From contig CP170506.1 of NCBI GenBank assembly GCA_042691655.1, positions 124,001 to 188,000 of the forward strand: a stretch of 64,000 nucleotides of DNA. Reading direction: 5' to 3'. Positions 24,568-31,902 of this stretch are shown one piece after another (within the stretch, counting starts at the first letter, position 1; the number at the start of each line of letters is the position of its first letter). The position numbers and the translations under genes are program-made. The notes below the pieces were generated by a model that saw only the letters and a program-made list of their open reading frames with translations, was not told the origin of the DNA and did not search any database. This stretch comes from UBA695 sp042691655. GTDB taxonomy: Bacteria; Verrucomicrobiota; Verrucomicrobiia; Chthoniobacterales; Chthoniobacteraceae.

Positions 24568-25341
24568 CTACTGGGGAAGCGTGCTGATGCCAGCCTGAAT
24601 AGCGGTTTTTTGGGCGGCTACGAGCTCGCGGATGCCTTTGCGGCCCAGAGCCAGCATTGAAGCCAGTTCCTCGTCGGTGAAGACGGCCTCCTCGCCCGAG
24701 CCTTGCAGCTCGACGAACTCCTGGGCCTCGGTCATGACCAAGTTCATGTCCACGGCGGCATCTTTATCCTCCGTATAGGCCAGATCGAGCAGCGGAACGC
24801 CGCCCACCATGCCCACGCTGATGGCCGCCACGAGGCCCTTGAGCGGGTTCCGGGAGAGCTTGCCCAAGCGGATCATTCTCTCAAACGCCAGGGCCGAGGC
24901 CACGCAGGAGCCGGTGATGGAGGCGGTGCGGGTGCCGCCGTCGGCCTGGAGGACGTCGCAGTCGATCCAGAGGGTGTTGGGGCCCAGGGCCCGCAGATCC
25001 ACCACGGCCCGAAGGGAGCGGCCAATGAGGCGCTGGATTTCCGAGGAGCGGCCGTCGAGCTTGCCCTTGGCAATGTCGCGCTGTTTGCGGTCGAGCGTGG
25101 AGTAGGGGAGCATGGAGTATTCCGCCGTGAGCCAGCCGCCGGGGACCTTCTGTTCCTTCATCCAGCGGGGGACGTCGGGCTGGATGATGGCCGAGCAGAT
25201 GACGCGGGTATTGCCCGCCGCCACGAGCACGGAGCCGGTGGCGTTCGGGGCGAAGTGAGGGGTGAAGGAAATGGGCCGGAGCTGGTCGGTCTGGCGGCTG
25301 TCGTTGCGGAGCGCGGCGAAGGGGCTGGATGGAGTGGGCAT
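24568..25341 (-). CDS. rph: Ribonuclease PH
   Basis: A 257-residue phosphate-dependent 3' exoribonuclease that trims tRNA precursors. The core shows RPISFTPHFAPNATGSVLVAAGNTRVICSA, then GWLTAEYSMLPYSTLDRKQRD and GRSSEIQRLIGRSLRAVVDL with the phosphate-binding arginines, and DCDVLQADGGTRTASITG. Family length is about 240-260. The frame continues upstream to 25443, but residues before the ATG at 25341 are unlike the family. It is divergent from ligA. Confidence 0.93.
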   Translation of the reverse strand: MPTPSSPFAALRNDSRQTDQLRPISFTPHFAPNATGSVLVAAGNTRVICSAIIQPDVPRWMKEQKVPGGWLTAEYSMLPYSTLDRKQRDIAKGKLDGRSSEIQRLIGRSLRAVVDLRALGPNTLWIDCDVLQADGGTRTASITGSCVASALAFERMIRLGKLSRNPLKGLVAAISVGMVGGVPLLDLAYTEDKDAAVDMNLVMTEAQEFVELQGSGEEAVFTDEELASMLALGRKGIRELVAAQKTAIQAGISTLPQ

Positions 25342-25494
25342 GGGAAAAAAGTGTGGTTTGGAAAGCGGGGAAGATGAAGCACGCCACCGTGGCGGGCGAG
25401 AACTTTTTGCCCCGGGCCAGGCGCGGTAAGGGGCGTGGGTCAAGGATGTGATTCACAAAAGGTTCAAGCCTGCTACGCTGGGGGCCGTTTTCCC

Positions 25495-27597
25495 ATGGCC
25501 ACCACTTCCAGTACCACGCCAGACCTCTTTTCCTTTTCATCCGAGCCCGCCCCGGAGAGCGCCCGCCAGCGGGCCCAAGCCCTCCGCGACGAGCTGGGCG
25601 AGCATAACCGGCGCTACTACCAGGAAGCCGCCCCGACCGTCTCCGACCAGGAATACGACCGCCTTTACCGCGAGCTGGTCGATCTGGAGGCCCGCTACCC
25701 CGAGCTGGCCGTGCCCGATTCGCCCACCCGCCACGTCGGCGGCGCGCCGCTCTCGCAGTTCGCGCAGATCCGCCACCAGATCCCGATGCTCAGCCTGGAT
25801 AACACCTACTCTGAGGAGGAGGTGGCCGCGTTTTTCATCCGGCTGGAAAAGCTGATCCCCGGCGAGAAAATCGAGACGGTCATTGAGCCGAAAGTCGACG
25901 GCGTGGCCATTTCGCTCCTCTATGAGCATGGCAAACTTCGCTACGCTGCCACCCGGGGCGACGGCACCACGGGCGATGATGTGACGCAGAACGTCCGAAC
26001 CATCCAGGGCGTGCCCCACCGGCTTTCCGGCAAGCACATTCCGGAGCTGCTGGAGGTCCGGGGCGAGATTTACCTGCCCAAGGCCCGCTTCGCCGCCATC
26101 AACGAGGAACGGACCGCCGCGGGCGAGGCCCCCTTTGCCAACCCGCGCAACGCCGCCGCCGGATCGCTCAAACAGCTCGACCCGGCGATCGTCGCCCAGC
26201 GCGGGCTGGGGGGAATTTTCTACGGCCTGGGCGTCGTCAAAGGGGCCCAAGGGGCTGAATGGGCCACGCACCGCGAGGCGCTCGCCGCGCTGCGCTCCCA
26301 CGGGCTCCCGGTGCACGACCGCGTCTGGGTCGCCTCGACGCTCGACGAAGTGCTGGGTGCCATCCATGAGCTGGACCAGGTGCGCCACGGCTTCGCCTTT
26401 GAAACCGATGGCGCGGTGATCAAAGTCGACGCCGCCCGGCAGCGCGAAGTCCTCGGCTTTACCGCCAAATCGCCCCGCTGGGCCATGGCTTACAAATACA
26501 AACCCGAACAGGCCGAGACGCTCCTGCGCGAGATCACCATTCAGGTGGGCCGCACCGGCGTGCTGACCCCCGTGGCCGAGCTGGACCCCGTCTTGGTCAG
26601 CGGCAGCACCGTCTCCCGCGCCACGCTCCACAACGAGGAGGAGGTGGCCCGCAAGGACATCCGGGTGGGGGATACCGTGGTGGTCGAAAAAGCGGGCGAG
26701 GTGATCCCCGCCGTCGTCGAAGTGCGCAAAGAAAAGCGTCCCCCGGGTGCGGAAGTCTTTAAAATGCCGGAGACCTGCCCCTCGTGTCATACTCCCGTCG
26801 TGCGCGATGCCGAGCAGGTGGCCATACGGTGCGTCAACCCGAGCTGCCCCGCGCAGCTCAAGCGCCGCCTGGAGCACTTCGCCTCGCGCGGCGCGATGGA
26901 CATCGAGGGCCTCGGCGAAGCGATGGTGGACCTGCTCGTGGAGCGCGAACTGACTCGTGATTTGGCCGACATCTACCGCCTTAACCTGCTCAAGCTCGCC
27001 AGCCTCCCGCGCATGGGCGAAAAGAGCATCTCAAACCTGCTCGCGGCCATCGAGGCCAGCAAACAGCAGCCGCTCTGGCGCTTGATCTTCGGCATGGGCA
27101 TCCTGCACGTCGGGGCCACCTCGGCGCGCGCGCTTGCGGCACACTACCGCTTATTGGATCAGCTCATGGCGGCCACCTCCGAGGAGCTTCAGCGCATCCC
27201 CGACGTCGGCCCCGTCGTCGGCCCGGCCATCGTCCAGCATTTCGCCAACCCGGGCACACGCGAGGTCATCGAGCACCTGCGAGCCGCCGGGCTCAACTTC
27301 GGCGAGCGCGATCCCGAACCGGCCCCCGCCACCGGAGGCGCGTTCCTGGGAACCACCTGGGTACTCACCGGTACGCTCAGCCAGCCGCGCGAGGAAGCGG
27401 CCGAGCTGATCCGCGCCAAAGGGGGCAAAGTGACCGAATCGGTCAGCAAAAAAACGACCTACGTGCTGGCCGGAGAAGAAGCCGGGAGCAAGCTGGAGAA
27501 AGCTAAAAAGCTGGGCGTCCGGGTGCTCACGGAGAGCGAGTTCCGGGGGCTGATGGAGGGGCGAGAACCATCGACTCAAGAAGGAGAGAATCAATGA
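25495..27597 (+). CDS. ligA: NAD-dependent DNA ligase
   Basis: A 700-residue LigA that seals nicks in replication and repair. The adenylated lysine is Lys133 in EPKVDGVAI; the N-terminal Ia domain (HNRRYYQEAAPTVSDQEYDRL) binds NAD; the OB fold carries GRTGVLTPVAELDPV; a four-cysteine zinc finger starts CPSCHTPVV and ends CVNPSCPAQ; helix-hairpin-helix repeats and a C-terminal BRCT domain (GTTWVLTGTLSQPREEA) follow. The ATG at 25495 is preferred to the frame start at 25435. Its stop overlaps by four bases (ATGA) the start of a crotonase gene remnant. Confidence 0.95.
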   Translation: MATTSSTTPDLFSFSSEPAPESARQRAQALRDELGEHNRRYYQEAAPTVSDQEYDRLYRELVDLEARYPELAVPDSPTRHVGGAPLSQFAQIRHQIPMLSLDNTYSEEEVAAFFIRLEKLIPGEKIETVIEPKVDGVAISLLYEHGKLRYAATRGDGTTGDDVTQNVRTIQGVPHRLSGKHIPELLEVRGEIYLPKARFAAINEERTAAGEAPFANPRNAAAGSLKQLDPAIVAQRGLGGIFYGLGVVKGAQGAEWATHREALAALRSHGLPVHDRVWVASTLDEVLGAIHELDQVRHGFAFETDGAVIKVDAARQREVLGFTAKSPRWAMAYKYKPEQAETLLREITIQVGRTGVLTPVAELDPVLVSGSTVSRATLHNEEEVARKDIRVGDTVVVEKAGEVIPAVVEVRKEKRPPGAEVFKMPETCPSCHTPVVRDAEQVAIRCVNPSCPAQLKRRLEHFASRGAMDIEGLGEAMVDLLVERELTRDLADIYRLNLLKLASLPRMGEKSISNLLAAIEASKQQPLWRLIFGMGILHVGATSARALAAHYRLLDQLMAATSEELQRIPDVGPVVGPAIVQHFANPGTREVIEHLRAAGLNFGERDPEPAPATGGAFLGTTWVLTGTLSQPREEAAELIRAKGGKVTESVSKKTTYVLAGEEAGSKLEKAKKLGVRVLTESEFRGLMEGREPSTQEGENQ

Positions 27598-27683
27598 TCA
27601 AGCGTTCCCATGACCGCGGGGTGCAAGTTATCGAACTGAACCGCCCGGATAAGAAAAATGCCTTTACCGGGGCGATGTACGAC
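27594..27683 (+). pseudogene. 5' fragment of an enoyl-CoA hydratase (crotonase) gene
   Basis: The first 30 codons, overlapping the ligA stop, encode GVQVIELNRPDKKNAFTGAMYD, the characteristic N-terminus of crotonase-family enzymes (normally about 260 residues). After the MYD codons the similarity stops at once and the frame runs through unrelated sequence to 27878. The oxyanion-hole and catalytic parts are absent. This is best read as the stump of a ligA-coupled crotonase gene cut by a deletion or insertion at about 27684. Confidence 0.7.
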
Positions 27684-27878
27684 CATTGCTTATCCACAAT
27701 CGTTCCCGCAATACCACATGTTGTGCTGAGTAAAAATAGACACATGACAACGCGGTTACAAAGAAGTATGTCGTGCATGCGCCTCTCTGTTATTCCTTGG
27801 TTTAAGAAGCTTTGCCCCAACCTGTTGGGGGGCTTCGGCGTAACGATCCGCTCGGTGTTCGCCCAACATTTCTGTTAA
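27684..27878. other. Junction sequence after the crotonase stump
   Basis: About 195 bases lacking similarity to the expected rest of the crotonase. It holds one perfect TTATCCACA (27690-27698) and a short palindrome CCCCAACCTGTTGGGG near 27816. The open frame through it continues from the stump and is probably not a functional protein. Confidence 0.45.
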
Positions 27879-28274
27879 ATGAAAACGGCTTTCCTTCATC
27901 GCATAGCGCAAGCTCTCGCCGTCTTAGCGGCCGCCGGTGCGCTATTGGTAACCTCCGCGACTCTTTTGCTTCTCACTCGCATATTCAGGGGCCTCTTTGA
28001 GCACCTATATGGAGACAAGCCACTGCCAGAGCTAACAAGCGCAGTTATGACAATAGGTCCGCATGCTCCGATTGTCGGATTTGTGGCGGCTTTCATTTGC
28101 TTAGTGGTTGCATTCATGCTGACTCGAACCGCATCGAGTATTGATGCTGCGTCCACGAGATTGCTCATTTTGGTTTCGGTCGTGTGGGTGCTTTGCTTTC
28201 TCGTTTCGAGCGCGTCATCCATTGCCTTCGCCCTGCCTCTTATGCGGACCACGTTTAAGATGAGCCAGCCATGA
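27879..28274 (+). CDS. Small membrane protein, 131 aa
   Basis: Three hydrophobic helices at about residues 10-35, 65-85 and 95-120, separated by short polar loops; the first loop contains FEHLYGDKPLPELTS. No family recognised. The ATG directly follows the stop of the preceding frame. It is the first of three unrecognised plus-strand genes in a patch with a lower GC feel than the surroundings, between ligA and the DciA-like gene, consistent with acquired DNA. Confidence 0.5.
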   Translation: MKTAFLHRIAQALAVLAAAGALLVTSATLLLLTRIFRGLFEHLYGDKPLPELTSAVMTIGPHAPIVGFVAAFICLVVAFMLTRTASSIDAASTRLLILVSVVWVLCFLVSSASSIAFALPLMRTTFKMSQP

Positions 28275-28326
28275 CTCCCGAACAGGGCGAAGGGTTTTGT
28301 TAACCGGCTATTAGGTAGCTTTATCT

Positions 28327-28413
28327 CATTCCCAAACTCCATTTGGGCACGCAACTCGATTGCCTCAATGGAGTTGCCGGAGCACTGACGTTTCCCAATA
28401 GAGTTTGGGAACG
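28327..28413. repeat. TTCCCAA...TTGGGAA palindromic repeat
   Basis: Arms TTCCCAAACTC (28329-28339) and GAGTTTGGGAA (28401-28411) are inverted; a second, tighter palindrome TTCCCAA/TTGGGAA lies at about 28392-28411. Related palindromes occur near 34908, 35025 and 45065. Confidence 0.7.
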
Positions 28414-28517
28414 AGGAAAAGCCCGCAAGGGCGTCCGGGTGCTTAGTGAGGCTGCTGGAGGGGTAGGGACGGAGAATTCTGTATTTCTGAAGGCGGTTGC
28501 GGTAGCATTGCGGCGTT

Positions 28518-28988
28518 ATGGATAGCCCCAATGCCGTAAGAGTTCTCCAGCCTAGCTTTTCGCGCGCCTTCGTGCGGATTTTGGCGGAAATCATGCTGGC
28601 GTGTGCCGTCGGTGCCGTTTGGGAGCGGTATCGGCTCGGCTATTGGTGGAGCGTGGATTACATGGCTTCTCTCCTGATCCTGCTGCTGGTATTTCCGGTG
28701 ATTGTATGCGTGATGTTTGTGCCTCGCCGCTTTGACTGGTGCGAAACGGAGTTGAAAATACAGCTCTTCTTGAGACGGGAAAAAGTTGTCCCGTGGAATC
28801 GGCTATATGCTTACGGAACCGGCAACAACGTATTTCTCCTTCAATTCGAAGGGCTATCGACGTTTCAAATTTACGCCGGAGCCTTTAAATCGGCGGAATG
28901 GAAAGAATTTAGAGCGTATCTGACCGCAACCTATCCGCGAAAAAAGGCGCGGTTCTGGCTGGGGCCCAAGGCGATCCGAAAGGGATAA
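28518..28988 (+). CDS. Membrane protein with two helices and a soluble tail
   Basis: A 156-residue protein: residues about 18-36 and 50-68 (MASLLILLLVFPVIVCVMFV) form a helical hairpin in the membrane, and the C-terminal 85 residues are beta-rich and basic (FDWCETELKIQLFLRREKVVPWNRLYAYGTGNN), a layout like bacterial PH-domain membrane proteins. That assignment is by shape only. The next gene begins 4 bases after its stop, so the pair is co-transcribed. It belongs to the unrecognised patch after ligA. Confidence 0.55.
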   Translation: MDSPNAVRVLQPSFSRAFVRILAEIMLACAVGAVWERYRLGYWWSVDYMASLLILLLVFPVIVCVMFVPRRFDWCETELKIQLFLRREKVVPWNRLYAYGTGNNVFLLQFEGLSTFQIYAGAFKSAEWKEFRAYLTATYPRKKARFWLGPKAIRKG

Positions 28989-28992
28989 ACCT

Positions 28993-29523
28993 ATGGAAAC
29001 GCTGGATCTGCTTTTTAAAGGAGCTGCGGCTGCGGTGCTGCTGGCGCTGCCCATTCTGCTGGTGAATTGGTTCCGCTATATGCGGCAGGTCAATGCCAAT
29101 AGAAGTCTTCGGCCCCACCTGGAACAAGGGACGATTCCCGCAAAAAGCGTCATGTTTTTTGTGCTCTCGATCGGGACGGTGATGTGCGTGGCCTCCATCA
29201 GCCAAAACCGGGCCCACGACGAAGTCCTCAAAATGCTGGGCTCCATGCCCGCTGATGCCACCGTTTCCGTGAACGGAAAGATAGCTCCGGATCGAGACGT
29301 ATTAATGCAGACGCTCCAAACGTTGCACTGGCAGGCCGCCCACCATTCCCACCCTGCACGCGCGATCCATATCGAAATTTCCGCGCCGGGTCGGCATCTG
29401 GCCTTGGTTTTGAAGCGCGATTCGTCCAACCCGCAGGAATATTGGGTTTTCCTTCCTCGGTATATGATTACTTCGAAGAACGAAATTGGCCGGATTAATT
29501 CCGGAATTTTCGAGGCGTATTGA
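28993..29523 (+). CDS. Membrane protein, 176 aa
   Basis: Two membrane helices, residues about 9-27 (GAAAAVLLALPILLVNWF) and 52-72 (VMFFVLSIGTVMCVASI), precede a soluble domain of about 100 residues that ends with PRYMITSKNEIGRINSGIF. No family is recognised. It follows the 156-aa membrane protein gene by 4 bases, so they probably act together. Its 3' end faces the DciA-like gene 23 bases away. Confidence 0.5.
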   Translation: METLDLLFKGAAAAVLLALPILLVNWFRYMRQVNANRSLRPHLEQGTIPAKSVMFFVLSIGTVMCVASISQNRAHDEVLKMLGSMPADATVSVNGKIAPDRDVLMQTLQTLHWQAAHHSHPARAIHIEISAPGRHLALVLKRDSSNPQEYWVFLPRYMITSKNEIGRINSGIFEAY

Positions 29524-29546
29524 TGCCTCCGTCTGATCGAACGCCC

Positions 29547-29906
29547 CTATCCGATCTGAAACCGGATGTCCCTCACCGCGCGCGCTCCGAAGCGCTCTTT
29601 GAACTTGGAGAGAATCTTCGTCTTCCAGACCCGGTCCAGCTCGTAGTGCATTGTCGGCTGGAGCACCCGGACGTAGAGCGTCCCGTGGTCCAGCCTCGCG
29701 GGAGTCGCGTGGCCAGCGATGAAATCGCCCACCAGCTCCCGCCACGCCCCCAGCACTTGTTCCTGCCGGAGGCGTTCCCCCAGTCCCAGCGACTTCATCA
29801 CGCCGCCGATCACGTCGGAAGCCTTCTTCACGCGGTCCGGCCGGACTTGCGGTTCAGGCAAGCCGCGCCATTCGGCGATCACCAAAGCTCGCTGCCAGGG
29901 GGTCAT
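29547..29906 (-). CDS. DciA-like protein (DUF721)
   Basis: A 119-residue DUF721 protein. The segment VIGGVMKSLGLGERLRQEQVLGAWRELVGDFIAGHATPARLDHGTLYVRVLQPTMHYELDRV matches the family: an N-terminal helix pair, the W-x-x-L/I-VG block and the LxVxxxxxxxxxEL strand. DciA proteins help load the replicative helicase in bacteria without DnaC. Length is usual for the compact form. It is a core gene and marks the right edge of the unrecognised patch. Helicase loading is known for the family, not shown here. Confidence 0.8.
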   Translation of the reverse strand: MTPWQRALVIAEWRGLPEPQVRPDRVKKASDVIGGVMKSLGLGERLRQEQVLGAWRELVGDFIAGHATPARLDHGTLYVRVLQPTMHYELDRVWKTKILSKFKERFGARAVRDIRFQIG

Positions 29907-29939
29907 GGGTTTAAGATAAGAGTAGAGCGAGGGAGAAAA

Positions 29940-30173
29940 TTATTCCCCGTCGTCGCCGATGGCTTCCACCGGGCAGCCCTCTTTGGCCTCGCGGCAGAGG
30001 TTTTCTTCTTCCTCCGTCTCGGGTTGTTTGAGGACGTAGGAGTGGCCACCTTCGTCGTTGCGGCCAAAATTGGCGGGCGCTGTTTCGCGGCAGAGGTCGC
30101 AGTCGATGCACTGGTCATCAACGTAGTAGCGGCCCAGCACGTTATCTGGATACTTGTTCGCAATGTCAGCCAT
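29940..30173 (-). CDS. Ferredoxin, single [4Fe-4S] type
   Basis: A 77-residue, acidic electron carrier. Cysteines of CIDCDLC (C-x2-C-x2-C) near residue 22 and a lone Cys-Pro (EGCPVEAI) near residue 67 bind one [4Fe-4S] cluster, as in monocluster ferredoxins. An extra cysteine (NLCREA) lies between and could form a disulfide. The ATG at 30173 is chosen because the upstream 18 codons are unlike ferredoxins. It follows the DciA-like gene's strand with a 33-base gap. Confidence 0.88.
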   Translation of the reverse strand: MADIANKYPDNVLGRYYVDDQCIDCDLCRETAPANFGRNDEGGHSYVLKQPETEEEENLCREAKEGCPVEAIGDDGE

Positions 30174-30340
30174 AGGCCCTAATACTTCGGACGATCGGGG
30201 CTGATTGCAACGTTTTTTTAGGATCAACCTTCCTGATCCGTGGATCGGGGCCCACCAGCGGCCCTAATAATCCTAGGATAATTGCCGGGGCGCGACTTTT
30301 GGCTTCCTCGCGGGGCCGTTTTGCCCTCATCATTCCCGCC

Positions 30341-30826
30341 ATGCCTTCGTTTGACATCGTATCGGAAATAGACCGGGGAGAAATCGACAACGCCATCAAC
30401 CAGGCCCGCAAAGAACTCGTCTCGCGCTTCGATTTCAAGGGGAGCACGGCCAAGATCGAGTGGGAGAAAAACGAGATCGACCTTTCCGCCGAGGACGGCA
30501 GCCGCCTCAAGGCCCTGGAGGAAATCCTCGTCGGCAAGCTGGCCAAGCGCAACGTCGACCTGCGCAACATCGAGCGCAAGCCCCCGGCCATCTCCCCTCT
30601 GGGCCACGCCACGCAGAAAATCGTCATCAAGCAGGGCATCGAGGGCGAGAAAGCCAAGGAAATCACCAAAGCCATCAAAGCCAACGCCGCCAAGGTCCAG
30701 TGCGCCTTGCAGGAAATGCAGATCCGCGTCACCGGCAAGAAACGCGACGACCTCCAGGAGGTCATTGCCTTCGTCCGGGCCAAGGACTTCGGCGTAGCCC
30801 TCTACTTCAAGAATTTCAGGGATTAA
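30341..30826 (+). CDS. yajQ: YajQ family protein (UPF0234)
   Basis: A 161-residue protein that matches YajQ/DUF520 from end to end: MPSFDIVSEIDRGEIDNAINQARKE-type start, FDFKGSTAKIEW, then IKQGIEGEKAKEITKAIK and a final DFGVALYFKNFRD. Family members bind nucleotides or RNA, and some bind cyclic di-GMP and act with transcription factors. The ATG at 30341 gives the conserved N-terminus. Confidence 0.93.
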   Translation: MPSFDIVSEIDRGEIDNAINQARKELVSRFDFKGSTAKIEWEKNEIDLSAEDGSRLKALEEILVGKLAKRNVDLRNIERKPPAISPLGHATQKIVIKQGIEGEKAKEITKAIKANAAKVQCALQEMQIRVTGKKRDDLQEVIAFVRAKDFGVALYFKNFRD

Positions 30827-30913
30827 CCCCGGCAATTAAATCCCCCAAGATTTGCCGCGACGGCGGGAACCGCTTCCTCTATAATGCCCGCCAGTACCGA
30901 CATTTAGCCTCCC

Positions 30914-31294
30914 ATGATAACCAAGCTCCTGCATACCCGCTACCGCGTGGCCGACCTGGAAAAGACGGCCTCGTTCTACCGCGACGTCCTGGGCCTTGAG
31001 GAAGTCCGCCGCTTTCAGTCCCCACGCGGCTCCCAGATCATTTATTTCAAGGCTCCCGGCAGCGAGGAACTCATCGAAATCTGCCAATACGACGCCAGCG
31101 GCCCCGTGGTCGTCGGCCCGGACCTCACCCACCTGGCCTTTGCCGTGGACGACCTGGATGCCTTTGCCCGCCACGCCGCCTCCAAAGGCTACCCGCTGAG
31201 CGACGGCCCTTTTCGCACCGATTCCGGCATGGTCGCCTTTATCGACGCCCCGGAAGGCTACGAAATCGAACTCATTCAAGCCCCCCAACCCTGA
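30914..31294 (+). CDS. VOC superfamily protein (glyoxalase I-like)
   Basis: A 126-residue single-domain glyoxalase/dioxygenase fold. LLHTRYRVADLEKTASFYRDVLGLEEVRR is the standard opening with a His metal ligand; LIEICQYD has a Glu ligand; THLAFAVDDLDAF supplies the second His and FIDAPEGYEIELIQ the second Glu. This H-E-H-E set suggests lactoylglutathione lyase, but epimerases and dioxygenases share it. The next gene starts 6 bases after its stop. Confidence 0.8.
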   Translation: MITKLLHTRYRVADLEKTASFYRDVLGLEEVRRFQSPRGSQIIYFKAPGSEELIEICQYDASGPVVVGPDLTHLAFAVDDLDAFARHAASKGYPLSDGPFRTDSGMVAFIDAPEGYEIELIQAPQP

Positions 31295-31300
31295 GAGCAC

Positions 31301-31576
31301 ATGGAATTCGACTGGCTCGACGCCCCCTTTGACCTGAAACCGATCCCCCCCAAGGAGATCGAGGAATCCTTCGAGGACCCGTTTTCGCTGCGCATGCTTC
31401 CGGACACCGTCCAGAACACCGACGCCCGCTACCTCAACCTGGGCCGCTCGATGACGGGCCGCGGCATTTTCACCGTCTTCTGGACCGACGGCAAAGCCTA
31501 CCGGGCCATTTTTTCACGCGAAATGACACCCGAGGAGACCGCCTTTTACGAACGTAAGAACTCGGAGCTGAGTTAA
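31301..31576 (+). CDS. BrnT-like toxin
   Basis: A 91-residue protein whose plan follows BrnT ribonuclease toxins: FDWLDAP at the start, ESFEDPFSLRMLPD, then RYLNLGRSMTGRGIFTVFWTDGKAYRAIFSREMTPEETAFYE, where BrnT has the GRS-x-x-GR and ISAR-x-M/A blocks. The family cleaves mRNA when its antitoxin is lost. The CopG-like antitoxin gene follows 24 bases downstream. The match is remote at the N-terminus, so activity is inference. Confidence 0.65.
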   Translation: MEFDWLDAPFDLKPIPPKEIEESFEDPFSLRMLPDTVQNTDARYLNLGRSMTGRGIFTVFWTDGKAYRAIFSREMTPEETAFYERKNSELS

Positions 31577-31600
31577 TCTTTTCAATTCTCCCCGCCCCAC

Positions 31601-31870
31601 ATGAACGTCATCAATACCTGGTCGGAAATCCCGCGTTTCGAAAGCGAGGAAGACGAGTGCGCCTTCTGGAGAAACACCCGCATCGACGCCCGGCTCATGA
31701 ACGGCTCGCTCCTCAAGACCGACGCCCGGGAATCGACCACCGTCACCTTGCGCATCGACCCCCGGATGCTGGCGCGCATCAAGCGCCTCGCCCGCATGCG
31801 CTATCTTAATTACCAAAGCATGATCAAGCAGTGGCTTAGCGAACGGCTCGAAAAAGAGAACGCAAACTAA
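31601..31870 (+). CDS. CopG-family antitoxin
   Basis: An 89-residue protein matching the CopG antitoxin family: IPRFESEEDECAFW at the N-terminus and, after a linker, VTLRIDPRMLARIKRLARMRYLNYQSMIKQWLSERLEKE, a ribbon-helix-helix DNA-binding and dimerisation domain. It should neutralise the BrnT-like toxin encoded just before it and repress the pair's promoter. Toxin-first order is usual for brnTA-type operons. Confidence 0.78.
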   Translation: MNVINTWSEIPRFESEEDECAFWRNTRIDARLMNGSLLKTDARESTTVTLRIDPRMLARIKRLARMRYLNYQSMIKQWLSERLEKENAN

Positions 31871-31902
31871 GCCCATCACGCTTTCAACCCTACCCGCCGG
31901 AG

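Noticed and set aside
27690..27698. A perfect DnaA box TTATCCACA
   Set aside because: Only one copy, no AT-rich region or further boxes, and no dnaA or dnaN gene nearby; probably chance.
27684..27878. A possible integron attC site near GTTAAAT at 27873
   Set aside because: GTTRRRY occurs next to a GCCCAAC, but the pair is too close together and no complementary R'' arm (ATTTAAC) lies upstream, so the site does not fold as an attC.
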